From Sphingobacterium allocomposti (lineage in GTDB: Bacteria > Bacteroidota > Bacteroidia > Sphingobacteriales > Sphingobacteriaceae), in contig NZ_VNHX01000001.1 in the NCBI RefSeq assembly GCF_008124885.1, positions 371,885-435,884 of the forward strand: a stretch of DNA of 64,000 bases, read 5' to 3'. The position numbers were made by a program, and so were the translations under genes. Under the pieces are notes generated by a model. That model worked only from the letters and a program-made list of their open reading frames with translations, was not told the DNA's origin and ran no database searches. Positions 1 to 9,583 of the stretch are shown piece after piece (within the stretch, counting starts at the first letter, position 1; the number at the start of each line of letters is the position of its first letter).

Positions 1-671
1 TCAATGAGGCCGTCGCGCATCCTGACAATGCGGTGGGCATGTTGTGCGATGTCTTCTTCGTGGGTAACCAGAATAATTGTATTGCCTTTTGCATGGATAT
101 CTTCCATGAGGCCCATGATTTCTATAGAAGTTTTTGTGTCCAGATTTCCGGTGGGCTCATCGGCGAGGATAATAGACGGGTTATTGATAAGTGCTCTGGC
201 AACAGCTACGCGCTGGCGTTGTCCCCCCGAAAGCTCGTTCGGTTTATGATCGACCCTATTGCCAAGACCAACATTTTCGAGCGCCTTGTGCGCGCGCTCT
301 TCGCGCACTTTCTTATTGAAGCCGGCGTAGATGAGGGGGAGGGCCACATTTTCCAGAGCAGTACTCTTCGGCAATAGATTGAACGTCTGGAAAACGAAAC
401 CTATTTCTTTATTGCGGACTTCCGCAAGGTCGTTTTCACTCATGTCGGAAACGTTAATACCATTGAGGATATATTGCCCTTTACTGGGCGTATCCAGACA
501 TCCAAGGATATTCATCAGCGTCGACTTGCCCGACCCCGAGGGGCCCATCAGCGCAACGAATTCGCCCTTTCTTATGTTGAGCGATACCGACTTCAGGGCG
601 TGGATCTCTTCGGCACCGATAATATACTTCCGACCGATATCTTCTATTTGGATTAGATAGTTGCTTTCCAT
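1..671 (-). CDS. ABC transporter ATP-binding protein, LolD/MacB type (partial, cut by window edge)
   Basis: Nucleotide-binding subunit of an export-type ABC transporter of the LolD/MacB class, which drives an FtsX-like permease at the inner membrane. I translated it directly because it runs off the window. Walker [10 protein letters not shown] lies at residues 43-51, followed by the Q-loop in [10 protein letters not shown], the signature LSGGQRQR, Walker [12 protein letters not shown] and the H-loop VTHEED. About 223 residues are visible and the family is about 220-240, so only the extreme C-terminus is missing. The ATG at 671 is 26 bp after the plsC stop on the same strand, suggesting co-transcription. 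Its permease is not visible. Confidence 0.9.
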   Translation of the reverse strand, partial: MESNYLIQIEDIGRKYIIGAEEIHALKSVSLNIRKGEFVALMGPSGSGKSTLMNILGCLDTPSKGQYILNGINVSDMSENDLAEVRNKEIGFVFQTFNLLPKSTALENVALPLIYAGFNKKVREERAHKALENVGLGNRVDHKPNELSGGQRQRVAVARALINNPSIILADEPTGNLDTKTSIEIMGLMEDIHAKGNTIILVTHEEDIAQHAHRIVRMRDGLI

Positions 672-697
672 GACTGTCACGTTAACGAAGGCTTAAG

Positions 698-1441
698 TTA
701 CGATTTATTACAGATTTCCCAAGCTTCTTTCATTTTATCGTATACTTCTGCCTCTAAAGATGAAAAATGTCTACTATGGTAGTTCGCCGTTTGTATAGGG
801 GCCATAACTTTTACATGGATAACCCCGGGCCTCGAGCCATATACTTTTCCGTCGTCCCACAATATGTGCCAGGCGTCCTGTATCACCACAGGGAGGATAG
901 GGATATCGTTTTCGGTAGCCATCCTGAATGCACCGGATTTAAACTGCTGAAGCACCGGGGGGTATGTTTCGTCGATCTTCCCTTCGGGAAAGATGACAAT
1001 CGATCGGCCCTCCTGTAGCAGTGTTGATGCTCTTTTGTAAGCTTTGAACGACGAGATACGGCTATCCCGCTTTACAGGGATATCGATTGTTTTAAAAAAT
1101 ATCCGGGTAACCGGATTGTTTAACAGCTCCATCTTTCCGATAAAAGAAAATGGTGCTTTGCATAAATAGTTGAGTACGGTGATGTCTAAAAAAGACGTAT
1201 GATTAGGACATAGGACATAGTTTTTTGACCAGTCGATGGGCGCTTCATATTCTACCTCCACACGTATCCCGACAGCATAGATGCCCGCAAGACTTATCCA
1301 TCGGCGGAAGGAGACAATCTTATGATAATGCCTGTCGGCATTCCGCGCATAATAATACAGAAATGGAAAGCCCAGAGCGAAAAAGAACAATACGGAAGCA
1401 AAGTAGGCTAGTAAATGTAATCTTCTCAAGATTCTTTTCAT
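698..1441 (-). CDS. plsC: 1-acyl-sn-glycerol-3-phosphate acyltransferase
   Basis: Acylates lysophosphatidic acid to phosphatidic acid at the cytoplasmic membrane, the second acylation in phospholipid synthesis. The 247-residue protein has an N-terminal hydrophobic segment (residues ~9-33) and the PlsC motifs NHTSFLD (catalytic His and Asp) and FPEG. I start at the ATG at 1441 (MKRILRR) rather than a TTG two codons upstream. A TAAGTTTG -7 box ends only 3 bp before this ATG, so the mRNA may be nearly leaderless. The ABC ATPase gene follows 26 bp downstream. The family assignment is firm; substrate preference is not visible. Confidence 0.9.
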   Translation of the reverse strand: MKRILRRLHLLAYFASVLFFFALGFPFLYYYARNADRHYHKIVSFRRWISLAGIYAVGIRVEVEYEAPIDWSKNYVLCPNHTSFLDITVLNYLCKAPFSFIGKMELLNNPVTRIFFKTIDIPVKRDSRISSFKAYKRASTLLQEGRSIVIFPEGKIDETYPPVLQQFKSGAFRMATENDIPILPVVIQDAWHILWDDGKVYGSRPGVIHVKVMAPIQTANYHSRHFSSLEAEVYDKMKEAWEICNKS

Positions 1442-1444
1442 GTC

Positions 1445-1452
1445 CAAACTTA
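1445..1452 (-). promoter_or_regulatory. TAnnTTTG -7 element of plsC
   Basis: TAAGTTTG on the minus strand matches the Bacteroidota -7 consensus and lies 3 bp before the plsC ATG. No clear -33 element is visible at the usual spacing. Confidence 0.45.
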
Positions 1453-1607
1453 ATTAAAAAAGAGCACCGGGCCACCGATGTAGTACTTGTTTATGAGAGA
1501 AGCACAAGGCTCGCTATTGTGTCCGATAGTATCGTTGTCGGTAGCTATGCCGCGCGATAAGACGGATAATAATGGTTTTAACGGTCGGGAATTAATGGTT
1601 GTAAACA

Positions 1608-1656
1608 GAGGGGTGTCTCCTATGATCGCTCCCTATAAACATAGGCGACACCCCTC
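1608..1656 (-). terminator. Hairpin terminator after the M20 peptidase gene
   Basis: A 17-bp inverted repeat with one mismatch (arms 1608-1624 and 1640-1656, 15-nt loop) follows the stop codon of the M20 peptidase. The T-tract is weak, so termination efficiency is uncertain. Confidence 0.6.
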
Positions 1657-1660
1657 GTTA

Positions 1661-3031
1661 TTATTTACTTAATTCCGCGTAATACTTGAAAAAAGAAGGA
1701 ATAGTCTCAATACCTTTCAGGTAGTTCTCTATACCATATTTTTCGTTTGGAGAGTGCAGGTTGTCACTGTCGAGCCCGAAGCCCAGCAGTACCGTCTTGA
1801 CACCGAGTTCCTTCTCGAAGAGGGCGACAATAGGAATAGATCCGCCGCCACGGGTTGGAATGGGTTTCTTGTTGAATGCTTCTTCCAACGCTTTCTCGGC
1901 TGCTTTATAAGCTATGCTGTCTGTTGGTGTGACCACCGGTTCTCCGCCGTGGTGCGGTTTCACCTGTACTTGAACATACTTGGGCGCTATGCTTTCGAAA
2001 TGGGTTTTGAAAAGCTCGGTAATGCGGTGGGAATTCTGGTTTGGAACGAGACGCATGGATATTTTTGCATAAGCTTTAGACGGTAGAACGGTTTTCGCCC
2101 CTTCGCCAATGTAACCGCCCCAGATCCCGTTGACTTCCAGTGTTGGGCGTATCCCGGTACGTTCTATTGTCGTATAGCCGTTTTCTCCCCAGACCTCGCC
2201 AATACCGAGGTCCTCTTTATATGTTTCGATGTCAAATGGAGCCTTGTTTAGTGCTTCCCGTTCTTCGGCGCTTAGCTCTATGACATCGTCGTAAAATCCT
2301 GGTATGGCAATGTGATTGTTTTCATCGTGTAAGGACGCAATCATCTTTGCCAGAATGGTGGCTGGGTTAGCGACGGCACCTCCGTATACTCCGGAATGTA
2401 AATCTCTGTTCGGGCCGGTAACTTCAACTTCTACATAGGACAATCCGCGGAGGCCCGTCTCCAGTGATGGCTGTTCCATGCTAATCATCGACGTATCCGA
2501 TATAACGATAACGTCATTCTGCAAACGCTTCTTATTGGCTTTAACGAAGGTCTCAAGGTTTGCGGAGCCAACCTCTTCTTCTCCTTCGATCATGAACTTG
2601 ACATTGCATGCGAGCGCATTATTCCGCATCATGTATTCAAAGGCTTTTACGTGCATGTAAAACTGTCCTTTGTCGTCGGCAGCGCCCCGCGCGTAGATTT
2701 TGCCGTCCCTCACGGTAGGTTCGAAGGGTGGAGTCTCCCACAGCTCCAGCGGATCGGCGGGCTGCACATCATAGTGGCCGTATACCAAGACGGTTGGCAG
2801 CGATGCGTCCACGATTTTTTCGCCGTATACAATCGGGTTGCCGGCTGTTGGACAGACTTCCACGTTATCGGCGCCAGCCTCTTTAAGCCGTTCTGCTACG
2901 AATTCCGCCGTTTTCACAACATCTTCTTTGTATTTGGGATCCGCACTGATGGACGGAAAGCGGAGTAGGGCGAATAGCTCTTCTAGAAATCTATCCTTAT
3001 TTGATTGGACATATTCTTTTATTGTTTGCAT
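1661..3031 (-). CDS. M20 family dipeptidase
   Basis: Zinc-dependent exopeptidase of the M20 (ArgE/DapE/carnosinase) family, probably cytoplasmic and cleaving dipeptides. The 456-residue length fits the dipeptidase branch. Metal-binding and catalytic motifs are all present: VYGHYDVQP, GAADDKGQ, EGEEEVGS with the general base, the lid-domain DLHSGVYGG, and the late histidine in LHSPNE. No signal peptide is seen. It is a single-gene unit with its own terminator and is divergent from the downstream barrel gene. Substrate cannot be read from the sequence. Confidence 0.9.
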   Translation of the reverse strand: MQTIKEYVQSNKDRFLEELFALLRFPSISADPKYKEDVVKTAEFVAERLKEAGADNVEVCPTAGNPIVYGEKIVDASLPTVLVYGHYDVQPADPLELWETPPFEPTVRDGKIYARGAADDKGQFYMHVKAFEYMMRNNALACNVKFMIEGEEEVGSANLETFVKANKKRLQNDVIVISDTSMISMEQPSLETGLRGLSYVEVEVTGPNRDLHSGVYGGAVANPATILAKMIASLHDENNHIAIPGFYDDVIELSAEEREALNKAPFDIETYKEDLGIGEVWGENGYTTIERTGIRPTLEVNGIWGGYIGEGAKTVLPSKAYAKISMRLVPNQNSHRITELFKTHFESIAPKYVQVQVKPHHGGEPVVTPTDSIAYKAAEKALEEAFNKKPIPTRGGGSIPIVALFEKELGVKTVLLGFGLDSDNLHSPNEKYGIENYLKGIETIPSFFKYYAELSK

Positions 3032-3047
3032 AACTTTGAGTTTTGTA

Positions 3048-3055
3048 CAAAGCTA
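3048..3055 (-). promoter_or_regulatory. TAnnTTTG -7 element of the M20 peptidase gene
   Basis: TAGCTTTG on the minus strand lies 16 bp before the ATG at 3031; the expected leader is about 10 nt. Confidence 0.45.
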
Positions 3056-3221
3056 CCAATTAAAATTTTTTCTGCCCGTAATTTTTGGGAATTTCAGTGG
3101 CATGAAGGCCAGCATCCCCTATCTGATGACGTATTTGTTAAAAGTCTGTTAAACATTTCAATTCGTTTTGAGGAATATTAATATTATGATATTTTCGTAG
3201 ATACTTTCGATTTACCCGTTT

Positions 3222-5984
3222 ATGAAAAGACTAACCATTCTCTGTGTCCTCCTTTTCCTGAGTGGATGCTTCTGTTTACATGCCCAGACCAAGATTGCCG
3301 GCGAAGTTGTCGATGAAGGAGACAAGGCGGTTAAGCTTGTTAATGCAACAGTTATGCTTGTGCAATCCCACGATTCAATTTTGGTGAACTTTGCACGTGT
3401 GAACGACAGCGGCCGATTCAGCATCATAAAGCCGGATTCGGTCCCTTGTCTGTTGATTATCAGCTATCCCAAGTTTGGAGATTATTATGCCAAGGTAACG
3501 GACAGCGCGGATGTCGACTTGGGGCAGATAGGGCTTACAAGCGTGAGTAACCTTATCGAGGAGGTACTGGTCACAGGAAAGATTCCCGTTGTCATCAAGG
3601 GAGACACAACAGAATATGATGCCTCCAGCTTTACGGTAGAGAAAAATGCGAAAGTCGAAGATCTTCTTAAGGCGTTACCGGGGATCTCGGTCGATGGGGA
3701 TGGGAAGATCACGGCTCAAGGGAAAACGGTGGAAAAGGTGCTGGTCGATGGCGAGGAATTTTTTGGCAATGATCCGACGCTCGTTACGCGGAACGTCCGC
3801 TCGGATATGGTCGATAAAGTGCAGCTCTATGAGAAGAAGTCTGAGGAAGCGGAGCGTACCGGCGTCGATGACGGGCAGCGTATACAAACGATCAACCTGA
3901 AATTAAAAGAGGATGCGAAAAAGGGCATGTTTGGAAAAGCCGAGGGCGGTGGCGGTGCGGACCGCGATAATGGATACTATATGGGCACACTGGCCGTAAA
4001 TAAGTTCAGTGGTTCCCAAAAAGTGGGCGTCTTTGGTATCACCTCAAACGATGGCACGGTTTCCCTGAATTGGCAGGACAGCGAACGGTTCGGGTTTTCA
4101 AATATGAGTTCGGAGGTGTCAGACGATGGATCGGTGTATTTCAGTTGGACAGGCGACAATATGGACTATTGGAACGGACGGGGGAGGCCAAGGGCTGTCA
4201 ACAGCGGCGTCTCCTACGCAGATGCGTGGAAAGAGTCAAAGCATAAATTAAATATGAACTATAAGTTCGGTATTATCGAAAACGACGAAATATCTTCACG
4301 TATTGCGCAGGAGAATCTTAGCGATTATGTTCAGAACTCTTCAGAGACGAACAATAACTTTACGAGAAATCAAAAACATCGGTTTAACGGACGGTACGAT
4401 CTGAAGATTGATTCGGCGACGACGCTGACCATGACGATTGGTGCTGCGAAGGGAGAGGCTAGAGTCGAACGGGCCAGAGAAGCGGTAACCACACAGGGAG
4501 ATGGCGAGCTGTTAAACGAGAACGTAAGCTCTCAGCATAGTGAGTCGGACAACCAGTCGTTGGACTATAGCGCCTATCTGACACGGAAGCTAAAAAAAGA
4601 AGGGCGGTCGTTGGCCCTTCGGATTAACGGAAGGTATGATGAGACGCAGGGCGACGGCTTTTTACAGGCCTCGACCAATTTTTATACAAGGGATAGCGTA
4701 GCTGATATCAACCAGAGAAAGTTGCTGAATTCGTCGACAGGCAATTTCAGAACATCCCTCGCTTATTCCGAACCACTTACCAAGCGGCTGGTCGGTACGG
4801 TACAATATGAGTTCACCCGCGGGGTATCCTCGTCGGTGAATAACTCGTACAACTATTCGGAGGTAGGCGGCGGCTATAACGAACTTGATAGAGAGTTTAG
4901 TAACGACTTCAACTTTAATACGACACGGCATGCAGCTAATCTGTCGTTCAATTACCGATCCGATTTGTTTGATGCCAATCTAACCAACAATCTGAGAGAA
5001 GATAAAATGTATCAGATAAACAATTACGAGAATCTGGATCTGGAGCGGAGTTTTCTTACATACAATCCATCAATCTTTTTCCGGTATAAGATATCCAAAA
5101 CGAAGGGAGTTGGCTTCCGGTTTAGCAGAAACAACTCATTGCCGTCGCTGACGCAAATTCAACCGCTGAGACAGAATACCGATCCGTTGAATATCGTGGT
5201 GGGAAATGAAAATCTTCAGCCATCCCAAAGTAATAGTTATAACTTAGACTATAACACGTACAACATGCTGAAGAATGCGTATGGATACTTTAATCTAAAT
5301 TTTACGCAGCGTTTCAATAATATCCAGCAAAATATAACCATTGAGGACGGTATACGTACCCTGTCGTACGCCAACTTGGATAGGGTCGCCAGCACGGCCA
5401 GTATGTGGAGCAGGGTGGGCAGAGATATCATAAAAAAGCACAAAGTACGCGGCAGTCTAGGATTAAACGGAACATACAATAACTACTTCAACTACATTAA
5501 TGACGACCTGAGTGAAAATAACAACTTCGATTTTTCGTTCTCGCTCGACTTCTATAAGGGTACCAAAAAGGGATTGGATTTTTCGCTGGAGTTTTCTCCG
5601 GGATACAGTGTGTTGAAAAACTCCTTGCAGCCAAACCTTAACAGCAACGGGTTTACTTACAACAGCCGGATGAATCTTGAGTATTATCTTCCATGGAAAG
5701 TCAGGTTGTATTCCAACATGGATTATACCTATCAGGCGCCGACAGCTGTATTTGACGAAAAGATCGAGCGGCTGTTATGGCGGCCCGGCGTCAGTAAAAA
5801 GTTCTTAAAAGACGAATCGCTTGCGCTGGAAGTATTTGTTAACGATGTTTTAAATCAGAATATTGGATTTTCGCGGCAACAGAACGCGAGTACGCTTGTC
5901 CAGGATCGCTATAATACCATCGCGAGGTATTTTATGTTAAAGGTGAGCTGGGATTTTACGTCTATGAAAGGAGGAAAGGAATAA
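3222..5984 (+). CDS. Outer-membrane beta-barrel protein (TonB-receptor type, carboxypeptidase-regulatory domain)
   Basis: Large outer-membrane barrel of 920 residues. A signal peptide (1-22, ending near CLHAQ) precedes a carboxypeptidase-regulatory-like beta-sandwich (~23-105). A plug-like region (~130-240) contains LPGISVDGDG and FFGNDPT, and a long C-terminal barrel with alternating aromatic residues follows (the outer-membrane beta-barrel family 3 type). No TonB box is obvious. The stop codon overlaps the ATG of the GLPGLI gene by one base (TAATG), so the two are translationally coupled. Proteins of this kind commonly pair with GLPGLI proteins; the ligand is unknown. Confidence 0.85.
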   Translation: MKRLTILCVLLFLSGCFCLHAQTKIAGEVVDEGDKAVKLVNATVMLVQSHDSILVNFARVNDSGRFSIIKPDSVPCLLIISYPKFGDYYAKVTDSADVDLGQIGLTSVSNLIEEVLVTGKIPVVIKGDTTEYDASSFTVEKNAKVEDLLKALPGISVDGDGKITAQGKTVEKVLVDGEEFFGNDPTLVTRNVRSDMVDKVQLYEKKSEEAERTGVDDGQRIQTINLKLKEDAKKGMFGKAEGGGGADRDNGYYMGTLAVNKFSGSQKVGVFGITSNDGTVSLNWQDSERFGFSNMSSEVSDDGSVYFSWTGDNMDYWNGRGRPRAVNSGVSYADAWKESKHKLNMNYKFGIIENDEISSRIAQENLSDYVQNSSETNNNFTRNQKHRFNGRYDLKIDSATTLTMTIGAAKGEARVERAREAVTTQGDGELLNENVSSQHSESDNQSLDYSAYLTRKLKKEGRSLALRINGRYDETQGDGFLQASTNFYTRDSVADINQRKLLNSSTGNFRTSLAYSEPLTKRLVGTVQYEFTRGVSSSVNNSYNYSEVGGGYNELDREFSNDFNFNTTRHAANLSFNYRSDLFDANLTNNLREDKMYQINNYENLDLERSFLTYNPSIFFRYKISKTKGVGFRFSRNNSLPSLTQIQPLRQNTDPLNIVVGNENLQPSQSNSYNLDYNTYNMLKNAYGYFNLNFTQRFNNIQQNITIEDGIRTLSYANLDRVASTASMWSRVGRDIIKKHKVRGSLGLNGTYNNYFNYINDDLSENNNFDFSFSLDFYKGTKKGLDFSLEFSPGYSVLKNSLQPNLNSNGFTYNSRMNLEYYLPWKVRLYSNMDYTYQAPTAVFDEKIERLLWRPGVSKKFLKDESLALEVFVNDVLNQNIGFSRQQNASTLVQDRYNTIARYFMLKVSWDFTSMKGGKE

Positions 5985-6775
5985 TGAAGATAAAATTTAT
6001 GATGATCGCTGCCCTCATGTTACTTGGCGCAGGAGCAGCACGCGCGCAATATGCGCATTTCCCTGTTGCAGGTACTATTGAGTATGAGAAAACCGTCCAT
6101 GTTAAAAACTTCATGAAAAGGCATCTGTCTATGTCTAAGGACGAAGGGTTCGACCGCACGTATATAGAACAGTTAATGGCAAAGGCTCCCGACTCATACG
6201 TCTTTAAAAACAAGATGATGTTTAATGGCAGCGAGTCGCGGTACGAGCCTATCAAAGAAGAACGGACGGGGATTATGCGTAGTATTATGTGGTTTGGATT
6301 TGACTATGAGACCACCTACTATAAAGATATTAAGAATGGCGTTTTCAGGAGCGTGGCCGATTATGTCGGATCAAATATCCTAACGCAGGATTCGCTGTTA
6401 AAAGTGAAGTGGAAGATTACTGACGAGTACAGGACTATAGCAGGCTATAATTGTCGCCGAGCTAATGGCGTTGTTTTAGACTCCGTTTTTATTGTCGCAT
6501 TTTACACGGACGAGATTCCGCTTTCGTCGGGTCCAGGGGCTTTTCACGGCCTGCCGGGAATGATTCTGGGCGTGGCAGTTCCTGAACAGCACTATAATAT
6601 CTATGCGACGAAGGTAACTTTTGTACAGCCTCAGGTGATGGCGGAAATGGGGAAGAAGAAAGATAAACCGATGACCAGGGCGGAGTTGAAAACTTTTCTA
6701 TATGACCGGATGCGGGTGGGCGATTGGAATACCGAGCAACAATTTAACTTTCTGTTGACGGGGCTGTATCTGTGA
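5984..6775 (+). CDS. GLPGLI family protein
   Basis: A 263-residue exported protein with a signal peptide (1-22, ending ARAQ) and the family hallmark GLPGMILGV at ~188-196, preceded by the usual YTDEIPLSSGPGAFH stretch. The molecular role of GLPGLI proteins is not known. They are periplasmic or cell-surface proteins restricted largely to Bacteroidota and are typically encoded beside TonB-type barrels, as here. Translation is coupled to the barrel gene through a one-base overlap. A hairpin terminator follows. Confidence 0.9.
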   Translation: MKIKFMMIAALMLLGAGAARAQYAHFPVAGTIEYEKTVHVKNFMKRHLSMSKDEGFDRTYIEQLMAKAPDSYVFKNKMMFNGSESRYEPIKEERTGIMRSIMWFGFDYETTYYKDIKNGVFRSVADYVGSNILTQDSLLKVKWKITDEYRTIAGYNCRRANGVVLDSVFIVAFYTDEIPLSSGPGAFHGLPGMILGVAVPEQHYNIYATKVTFVQPQVMAEMGKKKDKPMTRAELKTFLYDRMRVGDWNTEQQFNFLLTGLYL

Positions 6776-6785
6776 GGTTGGAAAG

Positions 6786-6821
6786 AAAAAAGTGCCGGTC
6801 ATTTCTGGCCGGCACTTTTTA
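6786..6821. terminator. Bidirectional terminator between the GLPGLI and histone-like genes
   Basis: A GC-rich hairpin (AGTGCCGG / CCGGCACT core) with A-tract on the left and T-tract on the right. It serves the convergent genes ending at 6775 (+) and 6832 (-). Confidence 0.85.
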
Positions 6822-6831
6822 TCACAACATG

Positions 6832-7014
6832 TTATTTTTTTGTTTCGTTTTTCTTAGCAGTCACTTCGTTACGGATTTCCTGAGCCAATGTCTTGATCTC
6901 TTGTAAACCTTTACGAACGCGTGTACCAGCAGCCGAATTTCCGTTGTTGAAGAACTTATCTGCATCTGCTTCAATAGATGCTACCAAGCTTTTTAATTTG
7001 TTGTAGTTTTCCAT
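6832..7014 (-). CDS. Histone H1-like protein (Hc1 family)
   Basis: A 60-residue, lysine-rich protein starting MENYNKLKSLV and ending in a basic tail (TAKKNETKK). The length, the helical core with ADKFFNNGNSAAGTRVRKGLQEIK and the basic tail match the Bacteroidota Hc1/histone H1-like family, proposed to bind DNA. It is monocistronic between a terminator and a 120-bp A/T-rich leader. DNA binding is inferred from the family, not shown here. Confidence 0.85.
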   Translation of the reverse strand: MENYNKLKSLVASIEADADKFFNNGNSAAGTRVRKGLQEIKTLAQEIRNEVTAKKNETKK

Positions 7015-7136
7015 TTTTAATTATATAATTTTAGTTTCTAGTAATTCCTGTTCTAAGATATTATAAATATACAAAAACAACGAAGCAAACCGCAAATTTT
7101 GTATCCAAAATCCAAAATAAATTTGATTTGGAGCGT

Positions 7137-9275
7137 TTATTCGACGATTTTTAGTTCATCGATGATGTTTTGCGCACCTGCGAACTTGTCAATGATGAAC
7201 AATACATAGCGGATATCTACAGATATTGTCCGCTGCAGTACGGGATCAAATATTACGTCTCCCGCCATCGCTTCGATATTCCCGTCGAACGCGAGTCCTA
7301 TTAATTCACCGTTTCCATTCAGCACGGGCGAACCGGAATTTCCTCCGGTGATATCCTGATCGCTGAGGAAGTTGACCGGCATGTAGCCTGCCTTATCGGC
7401 ATAGCGTCCGTAGTCCTTTGCCTCGTATAGGTCGATCAGTCGTTTCGGGAGGTCAAACTCTTCGTCTCCAGGCTGGTATTTTGCAATGGTTCCTTTCAGC
7501 GTGGTGTAGTTGTTGATTTCCGCGTCGTTCCGTGGGTCTGCAGGTAGCGCTCTTATCGTTCCATAAGTCAGGCGTAGTGTAGAGTTGGCGTCGGGGTAAT
7601 ATTTACCCTTCGGGTTTGATTCCAACACGCCTGCAATATATTTGCGATATGCAGCCTGAAATTTCTCAGCCAAGGCTTCTGTCTCCGGCGTCCTTTCCCG
7701 GTATTTGTCCATTAAGGATTTGGAGATAAGATACAGAGGATCGTTGTCAATCGCCTCAGCAGAAGGATTCACGAGAAATGCCTGTAAGTTTTCGGACGAT
7801 GAAAAAATACTCCGGTTAAATGCGTCCTGTACGTCGGATTGAAAGTTTCCTTGGTTTTTGTTAGCCAGTTCCCGGATATAAGGGGCGATCTCGCCTGCTT
7901 TTTGCGCATACAGATTCAGCTCGTCGGCCAGAACGTCGACTTCCAACGGAATATAGATGTTTTCAAACGTTTCTGCAACGCCTGCTTCCAAGTTCGGAAG
8001 CATCTCTTTACGTTTGGCCTCATTTGAAGCTGCGTATTGTTTCAGTACGCTTCCTAAGCTATAGGGTAGCGCGGCGAAGCTCGACGAGCGAAGCATTCCA
8101 ATAAGGTAATTGTCATGCCTGGCTTTTTCATTGGTTGCAGCGTAATATGCATCTATCGTAGCTAGTACGTCGCCGTATTTGGCTCTGTTTGCACGTTTGT
8201 TTGCCCATTTCTGGAATTTAGCCTCCTGTGTACGTTTTGTGGCGGCTGTTTTATGTTTCGTCAGCGCATCGATCATGCCTTGACGGTTTTTCCAGTAGTT
8301 GGCTACGCCCGAGTAAGTCGATGCATAATTCAACTTAACCGCCTGATCTTTATCCATATGCTTCTTCATCGCATCCATACCGACCTTAGAAGCTTCGACC
8401 CATGCCGGATAGGCGTAGTGAACATTTTGATCGATCCCCGCCGCGGGCATCCAGCGGTTGGTACGGCCCGGATAACCGAGTATCATCGAGAAATCACCTT
8501 CCTTAATTCCCTTTATACTGATAGGTAGGAAATGTTTCGGTTTTAGCGGGACATTTTCTGTCGAGTAGGGCGCTGGGTTGCCATCTTTATCACCGTAGAC
8601 ACGGAAAATAGAAAAGTCGCCGGTATGACGCGGCCATTCCCAGTTGTCGGTGTCCCCGCCAAATTTGCCGATACTGCTCGGCGGCGTACCTACCAGACGC
8701 ACGTCGGTATAATCCTGATAAACGAAATAGTAATACTCGTTTCCATTGTAAAACGACTTAACAGAAACAACATATTTTCCGCCTTCGCTGTTTTCCTGTT
8801 CAATTTTGGCAATCTCCTGATTGATGATTTTCTCCCGTTCTTTTTCGCTCATCCCGTCATTGACCAAGCTTAGAATACGCTTGGAGACATCGTCCATGCG
8901 GACGAAGAAGCGTACCGAGAGCGATTTCGGCTTGAGCTCTTCCGACAGCGACTTTGCCCAAAAGCCGTTGGTTAGATAATCGTGTTCGGGAGTTGACAGC
9001 TCGGCGATCGCGCCGTAGCCGCAGTGGTGATTGGTAAATACCAGCCCCTGACCTGATACAATTTCGGCCGTACAGCCGCCCCCAAATTGCACAATCGCAT
9101 CTTTAAGCGACGAATTGTTAATGCTGTAAATTTCTTCTGCCGTTAGCTTAAGGCCTTTTTTCTGCATATCCGCTTCATTGAGACGCTTCAGATGCATCAG
9201 AAACCACATTCCCTCATCGGCGAACGTGCTCATACTCACAACGCTTAGGAGTACGAAAATCCAGATTTTTTTCAT
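7137..9275 (-). CDS. dpp7: S46 family dipeptidyl-peptidase, DPP7 type
   Basis: Periplasmic serine peptidase releasing dipeptides from oligopeptide N-termini. The 712-residue product starts at the ATG at 9275, where a signal peptide (MKKIWIFVLLS..., cleavage near TFADEG) begins; an ATG 25 codons upstream would put polar residues before the signal and is rejected. The catalytic histidine sits in TNHHCGYGAI and the serine in TGGNSGSPV. The residue after FD near the C-terminus is Gly (FDGNIEAM), characteristic of DPP7 (broad hydrophobic P1) rather than DPP11, which has Arg there (Asp/Glu P1). Confidence 0.92.
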   Translation of the reverse strand: MKKIWIFVLLSVVSMSTFADEGMWFLMHLKRLNEADMQKKGLKLTAEEIYSINNSSLKDAIVQFGGGCTAEIVSGQGLVFTNHHCGYGAIAELSTPEHDYLTNGFWAKSLSEELKPKSLSVRFFVRMDDVSKRILSLVNDGMSEKEREKIINQEIAKIEQENSEGGKYVVSVKSFYNGNEYYYFVYQDYTDVRLVGTPPSSIGKFGGDTDNWEWPRHTGDFSIFRVYGDKDGNPAPYSTENVPLKPKHFLPISIKGIKEGDFSMILGYPGRTNRWMPAAGIDQNVHYAYPAWVEASKVGMDAMKKHMDKDQAVKLNYASTYSGVANYWKNRQGMIDALTKHKTAATKRTQEAKFQKWANKRANRAKYGDVLATIDAYYAATNEKARHDNYLIGMLRSSSFAALPYSLGSVLKQYAASNEAKRKEMLPNLEAGVAETFENIYIPLEVDVLADELNLYAQKAGEIAPYIRELANKNQGNFQSDVQDAFNRSIFSSSENLQAFLVNPSAEAIDNDPLYLISKSLMDKYRERTPETEALAEKFQAAYRKYIAGVLESNPKGKYYPDANSTLRLTYGTIRALPADPRNDAEINNYTTLKGTIAKYQPGDEEFDLPKRLIDLYEAKDYGRYADKAGYMPVNFLSDQDITGGNSGSPVLNGNGELIGLAFDGNIEAMAGDVIFDPVLQRTISVDIRYVLFIIDKFAGAQNIIDELKIVE

Positions 9276-9583
9276 ATGTGTATAGTTTGACTTGATCTGT
9301 ATAGGGAATACCGCTATGTGCCTTTCAAGACATGTGTATTCCTTATTCAATCAATTTTATAGCACAAAGTTGATTTAATTACTTTTCAAATCAAAATTAA
9401 ACGATAATTTATTCCATCCAGCAGAGATGGTGCCTCCGCGATATCATGAAAGGGATATGGCCGTTTTTAACTATAGCTCCTTTATAAAAAAGTTCTTGAT
9501 GGCAGAGGAGAGATGGATAAATTGCTTTTATATATAAACGCAATTATTTTGCACCTGACCCGCAATTTATCTAAGTTTGTAAA
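9276..9583. other. Intergenic region between the divergent S46 peptidase and DEAD-box helicase genes
   Basis: About 308 bp with no convincing reading frame. The right end holds the helicase promoter; no recognisable -7 box was found for the peptidase gene. Confidence 0.6.
9548..9579 (+). promoter_or_regulatory. Bacteroidota-type promoter of the DEAD-box helicase gene
   Basis: TTTG at 9548-9551, a 20-bp spacer, then TAAGTTTG at 9572-9579. The ATG is at 9584, only 4 bp beyond the -7 box, so transcription should start at or next to the start codon (leaderless or nearly so). Confidence 0.7.
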